Under the pieces are notes generated by a model that searched no databases, was not told where the DNA came from, and was given only the letters and a program-made list of their open reading frames with translations. DNA of 64,000 nucleotides from Methylomicrobium lacus_A (lineage in GTDB: Bacteria > Pseudomonadota > Gammaproteobacteria > Methylococcales > Methylomonadaceae): positions 2,852,001 through 2,916,000 of the forward strand of contig NZ_CP169217.1 in assembly GCF_041897535.1 (NCBI RefSeq), written 5' to 3'. A program made the position numbers and the translations under genes. Positions 17,715 through 25,316 of the stretch are shown in pieces (within the stretch, counting starts at the first letter, position 1; each line of letters begins with the position of its first letter).

Positions 17715-19025
17715 ATGGATCAAGCTTACTTGATCAGCTTGGTCGAGGGATTTTATCCCTTCGGTAAGCGATCCAAAACAGGTACGAAAAAACAGCAAAC
17801 GTTGACCCACTCCGAGGAGATTTACGAACAATCTTCCGGAGTGGCTGCAAAGGCGCCGGTCATGGACACCAATTCCGGCGTGTCGCGCTACCTACGGAAC
17901 CGGCCCGTCCAATCCGGGGTGTCGAGGTATCTGAAAAAGAGCAATGCGCAACCGATGAGTGGCGTCGGTAAATACCTGGTGACGCAGTCGATCAAAGACC
18001 GGGAAGTCGTGCGTGTGAGCGGCGTCAGCAAATATCTGGCGCGCTTCGACGGCGAGTCGTCTGCCAGCGGCGTTGCCAAATATGTCGCGAAACAAATTAT
18101 CCAGACGCAATACTTGCCCAAACGCACCACTGTCGGCAGATATATCACCCGCCAGGAAATCGCCGAGGCGAAACTCGCCGCATTGACCGGCGTCGCGAAA
18201 TACCAGGCCGAACAGGATTTGCTGCAAAGAAAGATCGATGCGCAGAAACTGATCGAGCGGTATCGCGAAGAAGAAGCGCGCATCGCGGCCGAAAAGGCGG
18301 CGCTTGCGGCCCGGCAGGAAGCGGTAGTGGAAGAGACGCAAGTGGTCGAAGTTCGGGAAGAGGCGGCAGAAACCCGGGTCGGGCGCTATGTGCAGGAAAA
18401 GGCGAAAATCGACGCGCAAAAGCCCGCAGTCAGCAAGGTTGCCAAATATATTGCGCAGCAAGTCGTTCGGGACAGTCTGAAACCTCGTCAAAGCGGCGTT
18501 GCCAAATATCTTGCGAAAAGCCGCGTCTATACGGCAAAGCCCGTCGTGAGCGGTGTTGCCAAATACTTGGAAACGCAGGCTCTGCTTGCCAAAACCCAGC
18601 CGGCATTTTCCGGGGTTGCGAAATATTTGATCAGGCAAAGACTGGCGGTCGCAAGCCAGCCGGCCAAAGTCAGCCGGGTAACGAAGTATCTGGCTCAACA
18701 CGGGCAAACCGTTGCCGACATCTCTGTTGCGGCGAAACAGCCCGCCAAGCGGGAGTTGGTGTTGACTGGCGTTGCCAAATATCTGAACCTGCAAATCGAG
18801 GCGGCTCACGTGTTGGCGAGTCTGGCCGACGTTCCTGCCGAGATCTGTTTGGAAGGCGAATTCATTCCGGCGGCGGAAGCTCTGGAAAATGAGTCGGCTA
18901 AGCCTAAAAAAGCGAAGGCCACCCGGGTTTCCAAATATATCAATGAGCAACAGGCGACGACAAAAAAAGCGGCCGGAGCCAAAAAGCCGACCGGAGTCGA
19001 TAAGTATCTGCTGCAATCCGCTTGA
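17715..19025 (+). CDS. Soluble protein with 16 KYL-motif repeats
   Basis: 436 residues, no signal peptide or membrane span. Sixteen copies of a seven-residue motif, typically SGVAKYL or TGVSKYI, have their Tyr at 59, 72, 87, 107, 123, 143, 163, 225, 245, 265, 284, 304, 325, 356, 408 and 431. Most neighbours are 19-21 residues apart. A charged helical stretch of about 50 residues (165-218), probably coiled coil, separates motifs 7 and 8. The linkers are rich in Gln, Lys, Ala and Arg and vary, so only the motif is under constraint. It is translationally coupled to the membrane-anchored protein before it. Repeated short motifs in variable linkers suggest a multivalent binder or scaffold; partner unknown. 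No family recognised. Confidence 0.8.
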   Translation: MDQAYLISLVEGFYPFGKRSKTGTKKQQTLTHSEEIYEQSSGVAAKAPVMDTNSGVSRYLRNRPVQSGVSRYLKKSNAQPMSGVGKYLVTQSIKDREVVRVSGVSKYLARFDGESSASGVAKYVAKQIIQTQYLPKRTTVGRYITRQEIAEAKLAALTGVAKYQAEQDLLQRKIDAQKLIERYREEEARIAAEKAALAARQEAVVEETQVVEVREEAAETRVGRYVQEKAKIDAQKPAVSKVAKYIAQQVVRDSLKPRQSGVAKYLAKSRVYTAKPVVSGVAKYLETQALLAKTQPAFSGVAKYLIRQRLAVASQPAKVSRVTKYLAQHGQTVADISVAAKQPAKRELVLTGVAKYLNLQIEAAHVLASLADVPAEICLEGEFIPAAEALENESAKPKKAKATRVSKYINEQQATTKKAAGAKKPTGVDKYLLQSA

Positions 19026-19044
19026 TTCGGAGTGTCGATGCATT

Positions 19045-19085
19045 GAGCCTGCGTTCGTTCAGCGCGAATACAGGCTCTTATTCCC
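19045..19085 (+). terminator. Hairpin terminator after the repeat-protein genes
   Basis: GAGCCTG / CAGGCTC stem (19045-19051 with 19071-19077) extended inside by TTCG / CGAA pairing, then TTATT. It closes the repeat-protein transcript 20 bases after the stop codon. A run of eight or more C follows. Confidence 0.6.
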
Positions 19086-19294
19086 CCCCCCTCATCCAGG
19101 CCGTCGCCTAAGTCTGTACGGCCGATTCGTCGCTACAGCCGCGGCTCTCGTCGATAGCGGACGGTAGATCCTCCGCGCATTCATCCTTTTCCCTCGTCTT
19201 CCAGCGTACAGCCGACTGCCTTGCAGCATGCCCGAATTTGTCGGATCTTTTGACGGCCCACCACCAAAATCACAGCTAACACCCGCGCCGTAAT

Positions 19295-19321
19295 TTGACT
19301 CATTCAGTAGTGTCGTATAAA
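19295..19321 (+). promoter_or_regulatory. Candidate promoter of tal
   Basis: TTGACT (19295-19300) and TATAAA (19316-19321), 15 bases apart, in the 360-bp gap before transaldolase. The boxes are good but the spacer is shorter than ideal. The rest of this gap (19086-19294) shows nothing that I can assign. Confidence 0.4.
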
Positions 19322-19386
19322 CACGAAGTATGGTAATATTTCGGAGGCATTTGTTATTTTAATTATAAATTTGTAAGGTGCATATT

Positions 19387-20388
19387 ATGGCTAAGAATTT
19401 ACTAGAACAACTCCGGGAAATGACCATCGTTGTTGCTGACACCGGGGACATCCAGGCTATTGAAACCTTCAAACCGCGCGATGCGACCACCAACCCTTCT
19501 TTGATTACCGCGGCGGCGCAAATGCCGCAATATCAAAGCATCGTTGACGATACCTTGAAGGGTGCGCGTAACACCTTGGGTCGTGATGCGGCGCCTGCGC
19601 TGGTGGCTAACCTGGCATTCGACCGCCTGGCGGTTTCCTTCGGCTTGAAAATTCTCGAAATCATTCCAGGCCGTGTTTCGACCGAAGTCGATGCGCGTCT
19701 GTCTTACGACACCGAAGCGACGATCGCGAAAGGCCGCGAAATCATCGCGCAATATGAAGCGGCTGGCGTGTCGAAAGACCGCGTCCTGATCAAAATCGCT
19801 TCGACCTGGGAAGGCATTCAAGCCGCGGCGGTTCTGGAAAAAGAAGGCATTCATTGCAACCTGACCCTGTTGTTCGGCATTCACCAAGCGATCGCCTGCG
19901 CCGAAAACGGCATTACCCTGATTTCGCCATTCGTCGGCCGTATCCTCGACTGGTACAAGAAAGACACCGGCCGTGATTCCTATGCGCCAGCCGAAGATCC
20001 AGGCGTTGTCTCCGTGACCTCGATCTACAACTATTACAAGAAATTCGGTTACAAGACCGAAGTGATGGGCGCGAGCTTCCGCAATGTCGGCGAAATCACC
20101 GAATTGGCCGGCTCCGACCTGTTGACCATCGCGCCATCGCTGTTGGCCGAGCTGCAATCCACCGAAGGCGAATTGCCGCGCAAACTGGATCCAGCCAAAG
20201 CCGCGAGTATGCAAATCGAAAAAATCACGATGGACCGCGCAACTTTCGATCGCATGCACGAAGAAAACCGCATGGCGACCGACAAGCTGGCCGAAGGCAT
20301 CGTCGGCTTCGAAAAGGCTCTGGTTGCTCTGGAAGACCTGTTGGCCAAACGTCTGGCTGAACTGGAAAACCAGTTGGAAACTGCGTAA
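19387..20388 (+). CDS. tal: Transaldolase
   Basis: 333 residues, the classical TalB-type length. It moves the dihydroxyacetone unit from sedoheptulose 7-phosphate or fructose 6-phosphate in the rearrangement arm of the RuMP cycle. Signature DATTNPSLITAAAQ is at about 32-45, the Schiff-base lysine lies in RVLIKIASTWEGIQAA, and NLTLLFGIHQAIACAENG and ISPFVGRILDWYKK follow. The start is the ATG at 19387 behind AAGGTG; a GTG nine bases earlier is less likely. It is followed by a hairpin and then fba. Confidence 0.96.
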   Translation: MAKNLLEQLREMTIVVADTGDIQAIETFKPRDATTNPSLITAAAQMPQYQSIVDDTLKGARNTLGRDAAPALVANLAFDRLAVSFGLKILEIIPGRVSTEVDARLSYDTEATIAKGREIIAQYEAAGVSKDRVLIKIASTWEGIQAAAVLEKEGIHCNLTLLFGIHQAIACAENGITLISPFVGRILDWYKKDTGRDSYAPAEDPGVVSVTSIYNYYKKFGYKTEVMGASFRNVGEITELAGSDLLTIAPSLLAELQSTEGELPRKLDPAKAASMQIEKITMDRATFDRMHEENRMATDKLAEGIVGFEKALVALEDLLAKRLAELENQLETA

Positions 20389-20403
20389 GCTGAACCATTA
20401 CAT

Positions 20404-20434
20404 TCTCCGGCATCGGTTTGCCCGGTGCCGGAGA
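20404..20434 (+). terminator. Hairpin between tal and fba
   Basis: TCTCCGGCA(T)CGG / CCGGTGCCGGAGA pair around a TTTGC loop, a strong GC-rich stem but without a T-run. It could trim or stabilise the tal message rather than fully terminate it. Confidence 0.55.
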
Positions 20435-20498
20435 TTCCAAGGCACTCTACAGATGGCGTGATGTCCGCATCGACGCCTATTATTTCTTACATTCCGAT

Positions 20499-21578
20499 AT
20501 GTCAAAAAAAATCTTAGATGTAGTTAAACCCGGCGTCGTGACCGGCGAAGATGTGCAGAAAGTATTTGCGATCTGCAAGGAAAACAATTTCGCGTTGCCA
20601 GCGGTCAACGTGATCAACACCGATTCGATCAATGCGGTGCTGGAAGCGGCGGCGAAAGCCAAATCCGCGGTGATCGTGCAGTTCTCCAACGGCGGCGCGC
20701 AATTTGTCGCCGGCAAGGGGCTGAAGCTGGAAGGCCAAAAAACCGCGATTTTGGGCGCGATTTCCGGCGCGAAACACGTTCATCTGATGGCCGAGCATTA
20801 CGGCGTTCCGGTCATTCTGCATACCGACCATGCGGCGAAAAAACTGTTGCCATGGATCGACGGCCTGTTGGACGCGGGCGAGAAACACTTCGCGGAAACC
20901 GGCAAGCCGTTGTTCAGCTCGCACATGCTGGATCTGTCCGAAGAAAGCCTGCAAGAAAACATCGAGATTTGCGGCGAATACCTGAAGCGCATGTCAAAAA
21001 TGGGCATGACCCTGGAAATCGAACTGGGCGTGACCGGCGGTGAAGAAGACGGCGTCGACAACTCCGGCCTGGATCATTCGATGTTGTACACGCAACCGGA
21101 AGACGTTGCTTATGCTTATGAGCATTTGAGCAAGATCAGTGACCGCTTCACGATCGCGGCTTCGTTCGGCAACGTACATGGCGTTTACAAGCCGGGCAAC
21201 GTCAAGCTGACTCCGAAGATCCTGGACAACTCGCAAAAATATGTGTCCGAAAAATTCAATCTGCCGGCCAAGGCTCTGACCTTCGTCTTCCACGGCGGCT
21301 CGGGCTCGACTCCGGAAGAAATCGCGGAATCGATCAGCTACGGCGTCGTCAAGATGAATATCGACACCGATACCCAATGGGCAACCTGGGAAGCCATCAT
21401 GAATTTCTACAAGAAAAATGAAGGCTACCTGCAAGGTCAAATCGGCAACCCGGAAGGCGACGACAAACCGAACAAGAAGTACTACGATCCTCGCGTATGG
21501 CAACGCGAAGGCGAACTCGGCATGGTCGCACGTCTGCAACAGGCGTTCCAAGACCTGAATGCGGTCAATTCGCTGTAA
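20499..21578 (+). CDS. fba: Fructose-bisphosphate aldolase, class II
   Basis: 359 residues, exactly the E. coli FbaA size, which fixes the ATG at 20499 (MSKKILDVVKPGVVTGEDVQ). A zinc enzyme that splits fructose 1,6-bisphosphate to dihydroxyacetone phosphate and glyceraldehyde 3-phosphate. The zinc and active-site parts are VILHTDHAAKKLLPWIDG, LEIELGVTGGEEDGVDN, FGNVHGVYKPGNV, FVFHGGSGSTPEEI and KMNIDTDTQWATW. It closes the RuMP block and is followed by a near-perfect terminator. The ribosome site is weak. Confidence 0.96.
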   Translation: MSKKILDVVKPGVVTGEDVQKVFAICKENNFALPAVNVINTDSINAVLEAAAKAKSAVIVQFSNGGAQFVAGKGLKLEGQKTAILGAISGAKHVHLMAEHYGVPVILHTDHAAKKLLPWIDGLLDAGEKHFAETGKPLFSSHMLDLSEESLQENIEICGEYLKRMSKMGMTLEIELGVTGGEEDGVDNSGLDHSMLYTQPEDVAYAYEHLSKISDRFTIAASFGNVHGVYKPGNVKLTPKILDNSQKYVSEKFNLPAKALTFVFHGGSGSTPEEIAESISYGVVKMNIDTDTQWATWEAIMNFYKKNEGYLQGQIGNPEGDDKPNKKYYDPRVWQREGELGMVARLQQAFQDLNAVNSL

Positions 21579-21588
21579 TATCGCCAAA

Positions 21589-21626
21589 AAATCACAGGCT
21601 TACCGCGTAAGCCTGTGATTTCCCCT
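21589..21626 (+). terminator. Terminator after fba
   Basis: Perfect 15-bp stem AAATCACAGGCTTAC / GTAAGCCTGTGATTT with a CGC loop. The A-rich 5' side and T-rich 3' side would let it work for either strand, between fba and the convergent next gene. Confidence 0.85.
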
Positions 21627-21666
21627 TGGGATACTCCCTCGTATCCTTATCTATCGACCTCGCCGG

Positions 21667-22050
21667 TCAATCGTATTTGATATATTTGAAACGCGGATCG
21701 TCGGGTGTGCCTTCCAGTGCGCCGCCTTCCTTGCCCGGCTGCCACATGATCACGTCCTCGATCTTGCGCGCCAGTTCGAAATCCTTGTTCGTAATGCCCT
21801 TGGCGGCATGATTCATCAGCTTGACGATCACAAAAGCGTAGGAAACGGTCAAGTCGGGATGATGAAAAGCGGCTTCCGCCAAATGGCCGACCGTATTCAC
21901 GACCATCAGCGTGCCTTTCCAGCCGCTGGTCTTGTATTTGCGCCGGATCCAGCCGTTTTCAAGGTACCAGTGCGGCAGTTCCTCCTTCAGTCGTTCTTCA
22001 ACTTCGCTGTCTGTATAAGTGTCTTCGTGTTTGCGTTCGCGCCAACCCAT
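21667..22050 (-). CDS. Pterin-4a-carbinolamine dehydratase-like protein
   Basis: 127 residues from the ATG at 22050, chosen because CAGGAG lies 8 bases upstream. The segment AEAAFHHPDLTVSYAFVIVK carries the dehydratase E-x3-HHP pattern, followed by HAAKGITNKDFELARKIE, the family's C-terminal G-I-T-x-x-D. The N-terminal part and the sequence after this motif (VIMWQPGKEGGALEG) extend beyond the common short enzyme. Aromatic-hydroxylase genes are not nearby. Pterin dehydratase-like genes also occur with tetrahydromethanopterin pathways in methylotrophs, so a role there is possible but unproven. Confidence 0.75.
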   Translation of the reverse strand: MGWRERKHEDTYTDSEVEERLKEELPHWYLENGWIRRKYKTSGWKGTLMVVNTVGHLAEAAFHHPDLTVSYAFVIVKLMNHAAKGITNKDFELARKIEDVIMWQPGKEGGALEGTPDDPRFKYIKYD

Positions 22051-22414
22051 GATCATAACTCCTGCTCGGTGAAAGATTCCCCTCCGATTGTAAACGATTT
22101 GCCACTATCCGGAAAAAATAATGCGTGACTCAGGCAATCTGTGTGTGAATCGAGCCGGTTGCATCAGAAATAACGACTAGAGGCGGGCAAGGCGGGCCTC
22201 GATGCGAGAGGGGTTAAGAAAATAAATGTGAAACTTTTCTTAAGTAGCGTTGTTTAGTAGTTACGAGAGATGTGTAAAGAACGACTTTGAACTAAATTTC
22301 AATATAAGAAAGGTGTCCGTAGCTGACCGGCAGAGGCGCCTTGCTTCGCGCGGCTGGCTTTGATTCGCGGCCTTGAGGCGTGAAGAATTATGTTGAGATG
22401 CTTAAAGGAAGGGG
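22051..22414. other. Intergenic region with no recognised gene
   Basis: About 360 bases upstream of the small membrane protein, more AT-rich toward the right. I see no convincing open frame, repeat or promoter pair that I would defend. Confidence 0.4.
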
Positions 22415-22564
22415 ATGGACATGTTCAAAAAATTTATGATAGTAATCAACTTGCTCGGTAGTCTCTGTGTATTTGTGGTGATGTGTCTGTCGAAAGGCTT
22501 GCACCGCTCGCAGAAGCACAGGAAAGAGACGGTCAGGAATGGCTGGTTCTGGCATTCGAGTTAA
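22415..22564 (+). CDS. Predicted 49-residue single-span membrane protein
   Basis: Starts MDMFKKFMIVINLLGSLCVF, continuing VVMCLSKGLHRSQ to a basic tail ending NGWFWHSS. The very strong ribosome site AAAGGAAGGGG lies directly before the ATG. One hydrophobic segment (residues 7-26) is followed by a positively charged tail, typical of small inner-membrane proteins. Its last codons lie in the left arm of an inverted repeat that could terminate the message. No family recognised; support is the ribosome site and the protein shape. Confidence 0.5.
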   Translation: MDMFKKFMIVINLLGSLCVFVVMCLSKGLHRSQKHRKETVRNGWFWHSS

Positions 22565-22593
22565 TTAAAAAACGCAAGAATGCCAGAACTGGG
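22543..22593 (+). terminator. Inverted repeat overlapping the end of the small-protein gene
   Basis: Left arm CTGGTTCTGGCATTC (22543-22557) pairs with GAATGCCAGAACTGG (22579-22593), 13 of 15 matching, around a 21-base AT-rich loop that holds the stop codon. Possible terminator or mRNA 3' end structure. Confidence 0.45.
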
Positions 22594-22620
22594 TCGTTTG
22601 ATTTGCAGAGGGGAATTGCC

Positions 22621-23220
22621 TTAAGGCTCGAAGCGGTTGGCGTCGCAGCCTTTTTGATAAAACAGCAGCGATGGCGGGAACGGCGTTACATCGATGGTTA
22701 ATGTGGTCTCCTGGTCAAAGGCGGCCACGGGGCCCGATGCGGCGCTGCTAAAGTTTTTCGTCAATTGCGCCGCCAGTTTTTCCTGCGCCACATCGTCGCC
22801 CAGGGAGAACGGATCGACGGCCAAATTGGTTTGGTCGATCGCCTTTTCCAGGGCTTCCGAGGCGAGTTTCTGGATTTTTGTCTCAAAATCCTTGAAGATT
22901 TCTTTCGGCTTTTCGCGCTTGATGCGCTCGAGGTCTTGCGGGTCGGCATAAACCAAAAAAGACCCGCTGGCGCCCTGGAGTTCATTTTTACAAATGCCGC
23001 CATCCATGATCCTGACCAAATTCAAGGTCTTGCCGTCTTTGGTGGTCGTCAACGGAGGATTGGTGGAAGCCTCATAATTCTCGGCCGGCTTTTCCTGCGG
23101 CAGTGCCGGTTTTGCCGCGGACTGTATGGCGGCGGTGTCTTGTCGTTGAGCGGGTTGGGTCGAGCAAGCGCTGAGCAGGGATACGGCAACAGCGGTAAAT
23201 GTTTTTACCCGGGCTTTCAT
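22621..23220 (-). CDS. Predicted lipoprotein of unknown function
   Basis: 199 residues from the ATG at 23220; an upstream in-frame start (23256) would place a poor leader before the signal. Lipobox LLSAC, then a Pro/Ala/Gln-rich linker, then about 130 residues with KTLNLVRIMDGGICKNELQG, a charged helix rich in Lys and Glu, and a C-terminal LTIDVTPFPPSLLFYQKGCD. The two cysteines in the folded part could pair. I do not recognise the family. It is divergent from the epimerase gene. Confidence 0.65.
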   Translation of the reverse strand: MKARVKTFTAVAVSLLSACSTQPAQRQDTAAIQSAAKPALPQEKPAENYEASTNPPLTTTKDGKTLNLVRIMDGGICKNELQGASGSFLVYADPQDLERIKREKPKEIFKDFETKIQKLASEALEKAIDQTNLAVDPFSLGDDVAQEKLAAQLTKNFSSAASGPVAAFDQETTLTIDVTPFPPSLLFYQKGCDANRFEP

Positions 23221-23347
23221 AGTGGTTCTGAAAAATAAAATTGAAGTCTTTGTCATAAGGGCGGCGAGGCTCTCGTATTATAATACGAAGCAGTTACGGA
23301 TAGGTCCGGCAAGATATTAACATGCAAGCAGCGAAAGGAAATTATCT

Positions 23348-24361
23348 TTGAAAATTCTGGTAACGGGGGCGGCCGGCTTTATCGGCGCCAGCTTATGCGG
23401 CAAACTGTTGGCGCGAGGGGATGAAGTCGTTGGTGTCGATAATATAAACGACTACTACGATGTGGGCTTAAAGACCGCGCGTCTGCAATTGCTGGCCGAC
23501 TATGAACAATTCAAGTTTATCAAAGTGGATATTGCCGACGGCGCGGCCCTTGAGGCACTGTTTCGGAAAGAAAAGGTGCAGCGGGTGGTCAATCTAGCCG
23601 CGCAGGCCGGCGTCAGATATTCGCTGGTCAACCCGCAGGCCTACGTGAATTCGAATATTCATGGCTTCATGAACATTCTGGAGGGATGCCGGCATCATGC
23701 GATAGAGCACCTGGTTTATGCCTCGTCGAGCTCGGTCTATGGCGCCAACACCCGAATGCCGTTTTCGGTGCACGATAATGTCGATCACCCGGTATCCATG
23801 TATGCGGCCAGCAAAAAGGCGAATGAATTGATGGCGCACACTTACAGCCATCTTTTCCAGCTTCCGACCACGGGATTGCGCTTTTTTACCGTTTACGGGC
23901 CGTGGGGAAGGCCGGATATGTCGCCGATTATCTTTGCGCGCAATATCCTCGAAGGCAAGCCGATCGATGTGTTCAATTTCGGCAATCACCGGCGCGATTT
24001 TACCTATATCGACGATATTGTCGACGGCGTGATCCGGGTGCTGGACCGGCCGGCCCGGTCGAATCCTGAATGGACGGGAGAGAATCCCGATCCCGGCAGC
24101 AGTCGGGCGCCATACAAGGTCTATAATATCGGCTGCAATCAGCCGGTGCATTTACTGACCTTTATCGAAACGCTCGAAAAGTGCCTCGGCAAAACCGCGG
24201 TCAAAAACTTATTGCCGATGCAGCCCGGCGATGTGCCCGACACCTATGCCGATGTCAGCGATTTGGTGCGCGATTTCGGTTATCAGCCGAGTACGCAACT
24301 GGAAGAAGGGATTGCGCGTTTTGTGCGCTGGTATCTGGATTTTTACGGATATGACCGGTGA
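23348..24361 (+). CDS. NAD-dependent nucleotide-sugar epimerase (UDP-glucuronate 4-epimerase type)
   Basis: 337 residues, extended short-chain dehydrogenase. NAD motif TGAAGFIGASLCGKLL at residues 6-21, DNINDYYDVGLKTARL next, catalytic YAASKKANELMAHTYSHLF, and RFFTVYGPWGRPDMSPIIFA and RRDFTYIDDIVDGVIRVLD, the pattern of UDP-glucuronate 4-epimerases. It makes UDP-galacturonate or a similar precursor for capsule or lipopolysaccharide. The start is TTG (23348) behind GAAAGGAAATTATC. No glycosyltransferase cluster surrounds it. Confidence 0.88.
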   Translation: MKILVTGAAGFIGASLCGKLLARGDEVVGVDNINDYYDVGLKTARLQLLADYEQFKFIKVDIADGAALEALFRKEKVQRVVNLAAQAGVRYSLVNPQAYVNSNIHGFMNILEGCRHHAIEHLVYASSSSVYGANTRMPFSVHDNVDHPVSMYAASKKANELMAHTYSHLFQLPTTGLRFFTVYGPWGRPDMSPIIFARNILEGKPIDVFNFGNHRRDFTYIDDIVDGVIRVLDRPARSNPEWTGENPDPGSSRAPYKVYNIGCNQPVHLLTFIETLEKCLGKTAVKNLLPMQPGDVPDTYADVSDLVRDFGYQPSTQLEEGIARFVRWYLDFYGYDR

Positions 24362-24496
24362 CCGGGAGGCGCGCAGGCGCAGTTCAGTTCCAGAATGCTT
24401 GAAGCGTGCCATCCATGGCGCGTCAATCATAGCAATCAGGATGCAAGCACCGAGGCGCTTGAGGATAAACGGCCGGGTTTTGTCCGGGCGCCAATA

Positions 24497-25009
24497 TTAC
24501 GCTACGGCGCGTAAAGACTCGTCCTCATAGAGGCGTTTTTTCTTCCAGCCGGCGAATTTGCTTTCATCAAATTCCAGATCGTTGTCGATCGCATACTCAT
24601 AGCAGCTTCTGAACAGGCGCGCGGTGCGGAATGCATGCAATTCGTCATCCGCGGTAATCTTCGCAACGTTGCCGACCTGGAAGGTCTTGTTCTTGGATTT
24701 GCCGTTATGGACCCAGAATACGGTGTAGCAAAGATAGCTCTTGTCCTTGCGGTGGTCGTATTTGATCGTCTTCGAAACGCCGGTGACGCCGGTCGTGGTT
24801 TTGTTTTTCGGCGGTTTTAAAAAGCGCGTTTTGCTGCCCTTCAAAACAACCAGCATCTGGTCGCGCCACAGAATTGCAGCTTGCAAAGACTTGGCTTTGT
24901 TTCCCCATAATTTATGAGAAAAATAACGGCTGCTTTCCTTGCCGCGGCGCACGATGCGCACTTGATAACCGAAAACGTCCGGTTCGGTGATGTGTTTATT
25001 TTTTGCCAT
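24497..25009 (-). CDS. Possible AP2-like DNA-binding protein
   Basis: 170 very basic residues. The middle segment TTTGVTGVSKTIKYDHRK, then YLCYTVFWVHNGKSKNKTFQ, has the length and layout of a three-stranded AP2/integrase-type DNA-binding sheet, followed by the helix ELHAFRTARLFRSCYEYAID. Bacterial AP2-like proteins are often linked to mobile DNA, but nothing mobile is adjacent. The next gene is a peroxiredoxin on the other strand, and their shared promoter region holds two long palindromes. The function is not established. Confidence 0.5.
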   Translation of the reverse strand: MAKNKHITEPDVFGYQVRIVRRGKESSRYFSHKLWGNKAKSLQAAILWRDQMLVVLKGSKTRFLKPPKNKTTTGVTGVSKTIKYDHRKDKSYLCYTVFWVHNGKSKNKTFQVGNVAKITADDELHAFRTARLFRSCYEYAIDNDLEFDESKFAGWKKKRLYEDESLRAVA

Positions 25010-25121
25010 GGAAGAAACCCCTCACAAAAACGACATGAAAGTTAATAGCGGTAAAGCTAGGTTGCCTATAAACGTAGCGGCTTAAGTTTTTTTTAAAAAA
25101 AGGAAGAGTAGAGCCGCTATG

Positions 25122-25143
25122 TTTGTAATCTAATGATTACAAA
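25122..25143. promoter_or_regulatory. Palindrome A upstream of peroxiredoxin
   Basis: Perfect inverted repeat TTTGTAATC-TAAT-GATTACAAA in the divergent region between the AP2-like gene and the peroxiredoxin gene. Symmetric and AT-rich, the size of a dimeric repressor or activator site. Candidate operator. Confidence 0.5.
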
Positions 25144-25185
25144 TTATGACCAAAGTTCTGACAAATGCAAGAAAAAAATGACAAT

Positions 25186-25205
25186 CAAGTGAAATATTTC
25201 ACTTG
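25186..25205. promoter_or_regulatory. Palindrome B upstream of peroxiredoxin
   Basis: Perfect 20-bp palindrome CAAGTGAAATATTTCACTTG, about 110 bases before the peroxiredoxin start. A related half-site pair CCACTT-TC-AAGTGG lies 46 bases downstream (25252-25265), so the element may be repeated. Candidate operator, regulator unknown. Confidence 0.55.
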
Positions 25206-25316
25206 AAAAAAGCATAAATTCCCGAGGAATTTGGTGTAGAATGCAGGGATTCCACTTTCAAGTGGCTATTCGTGAGTTGATAACTATTTGCTTTTTATAA
25301 TTATTTGGAGACAAAA

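Noticed and set aside
17880..19020. CRISPR array at the KYL-repeat gene
   Set aside because: The periodicity is in protein motif, not in DNA: the codons vary and no identical spaced DNA repeat exists. No cas genes are in the window.
17892..19043. 383-residue open frame opposite the KYL-repeat gene
   Set aside because: It mirrors the repeat codons of the sense gene, which has the ribosome site, coupling to the preceding gene and the conserved motif.
22483..22701. 72-residue open frame 3' of the small membrane protein
   Set aside because: Overlaps the better-supported small gene and the end of the lipoprotein gene, with no ribosome site.
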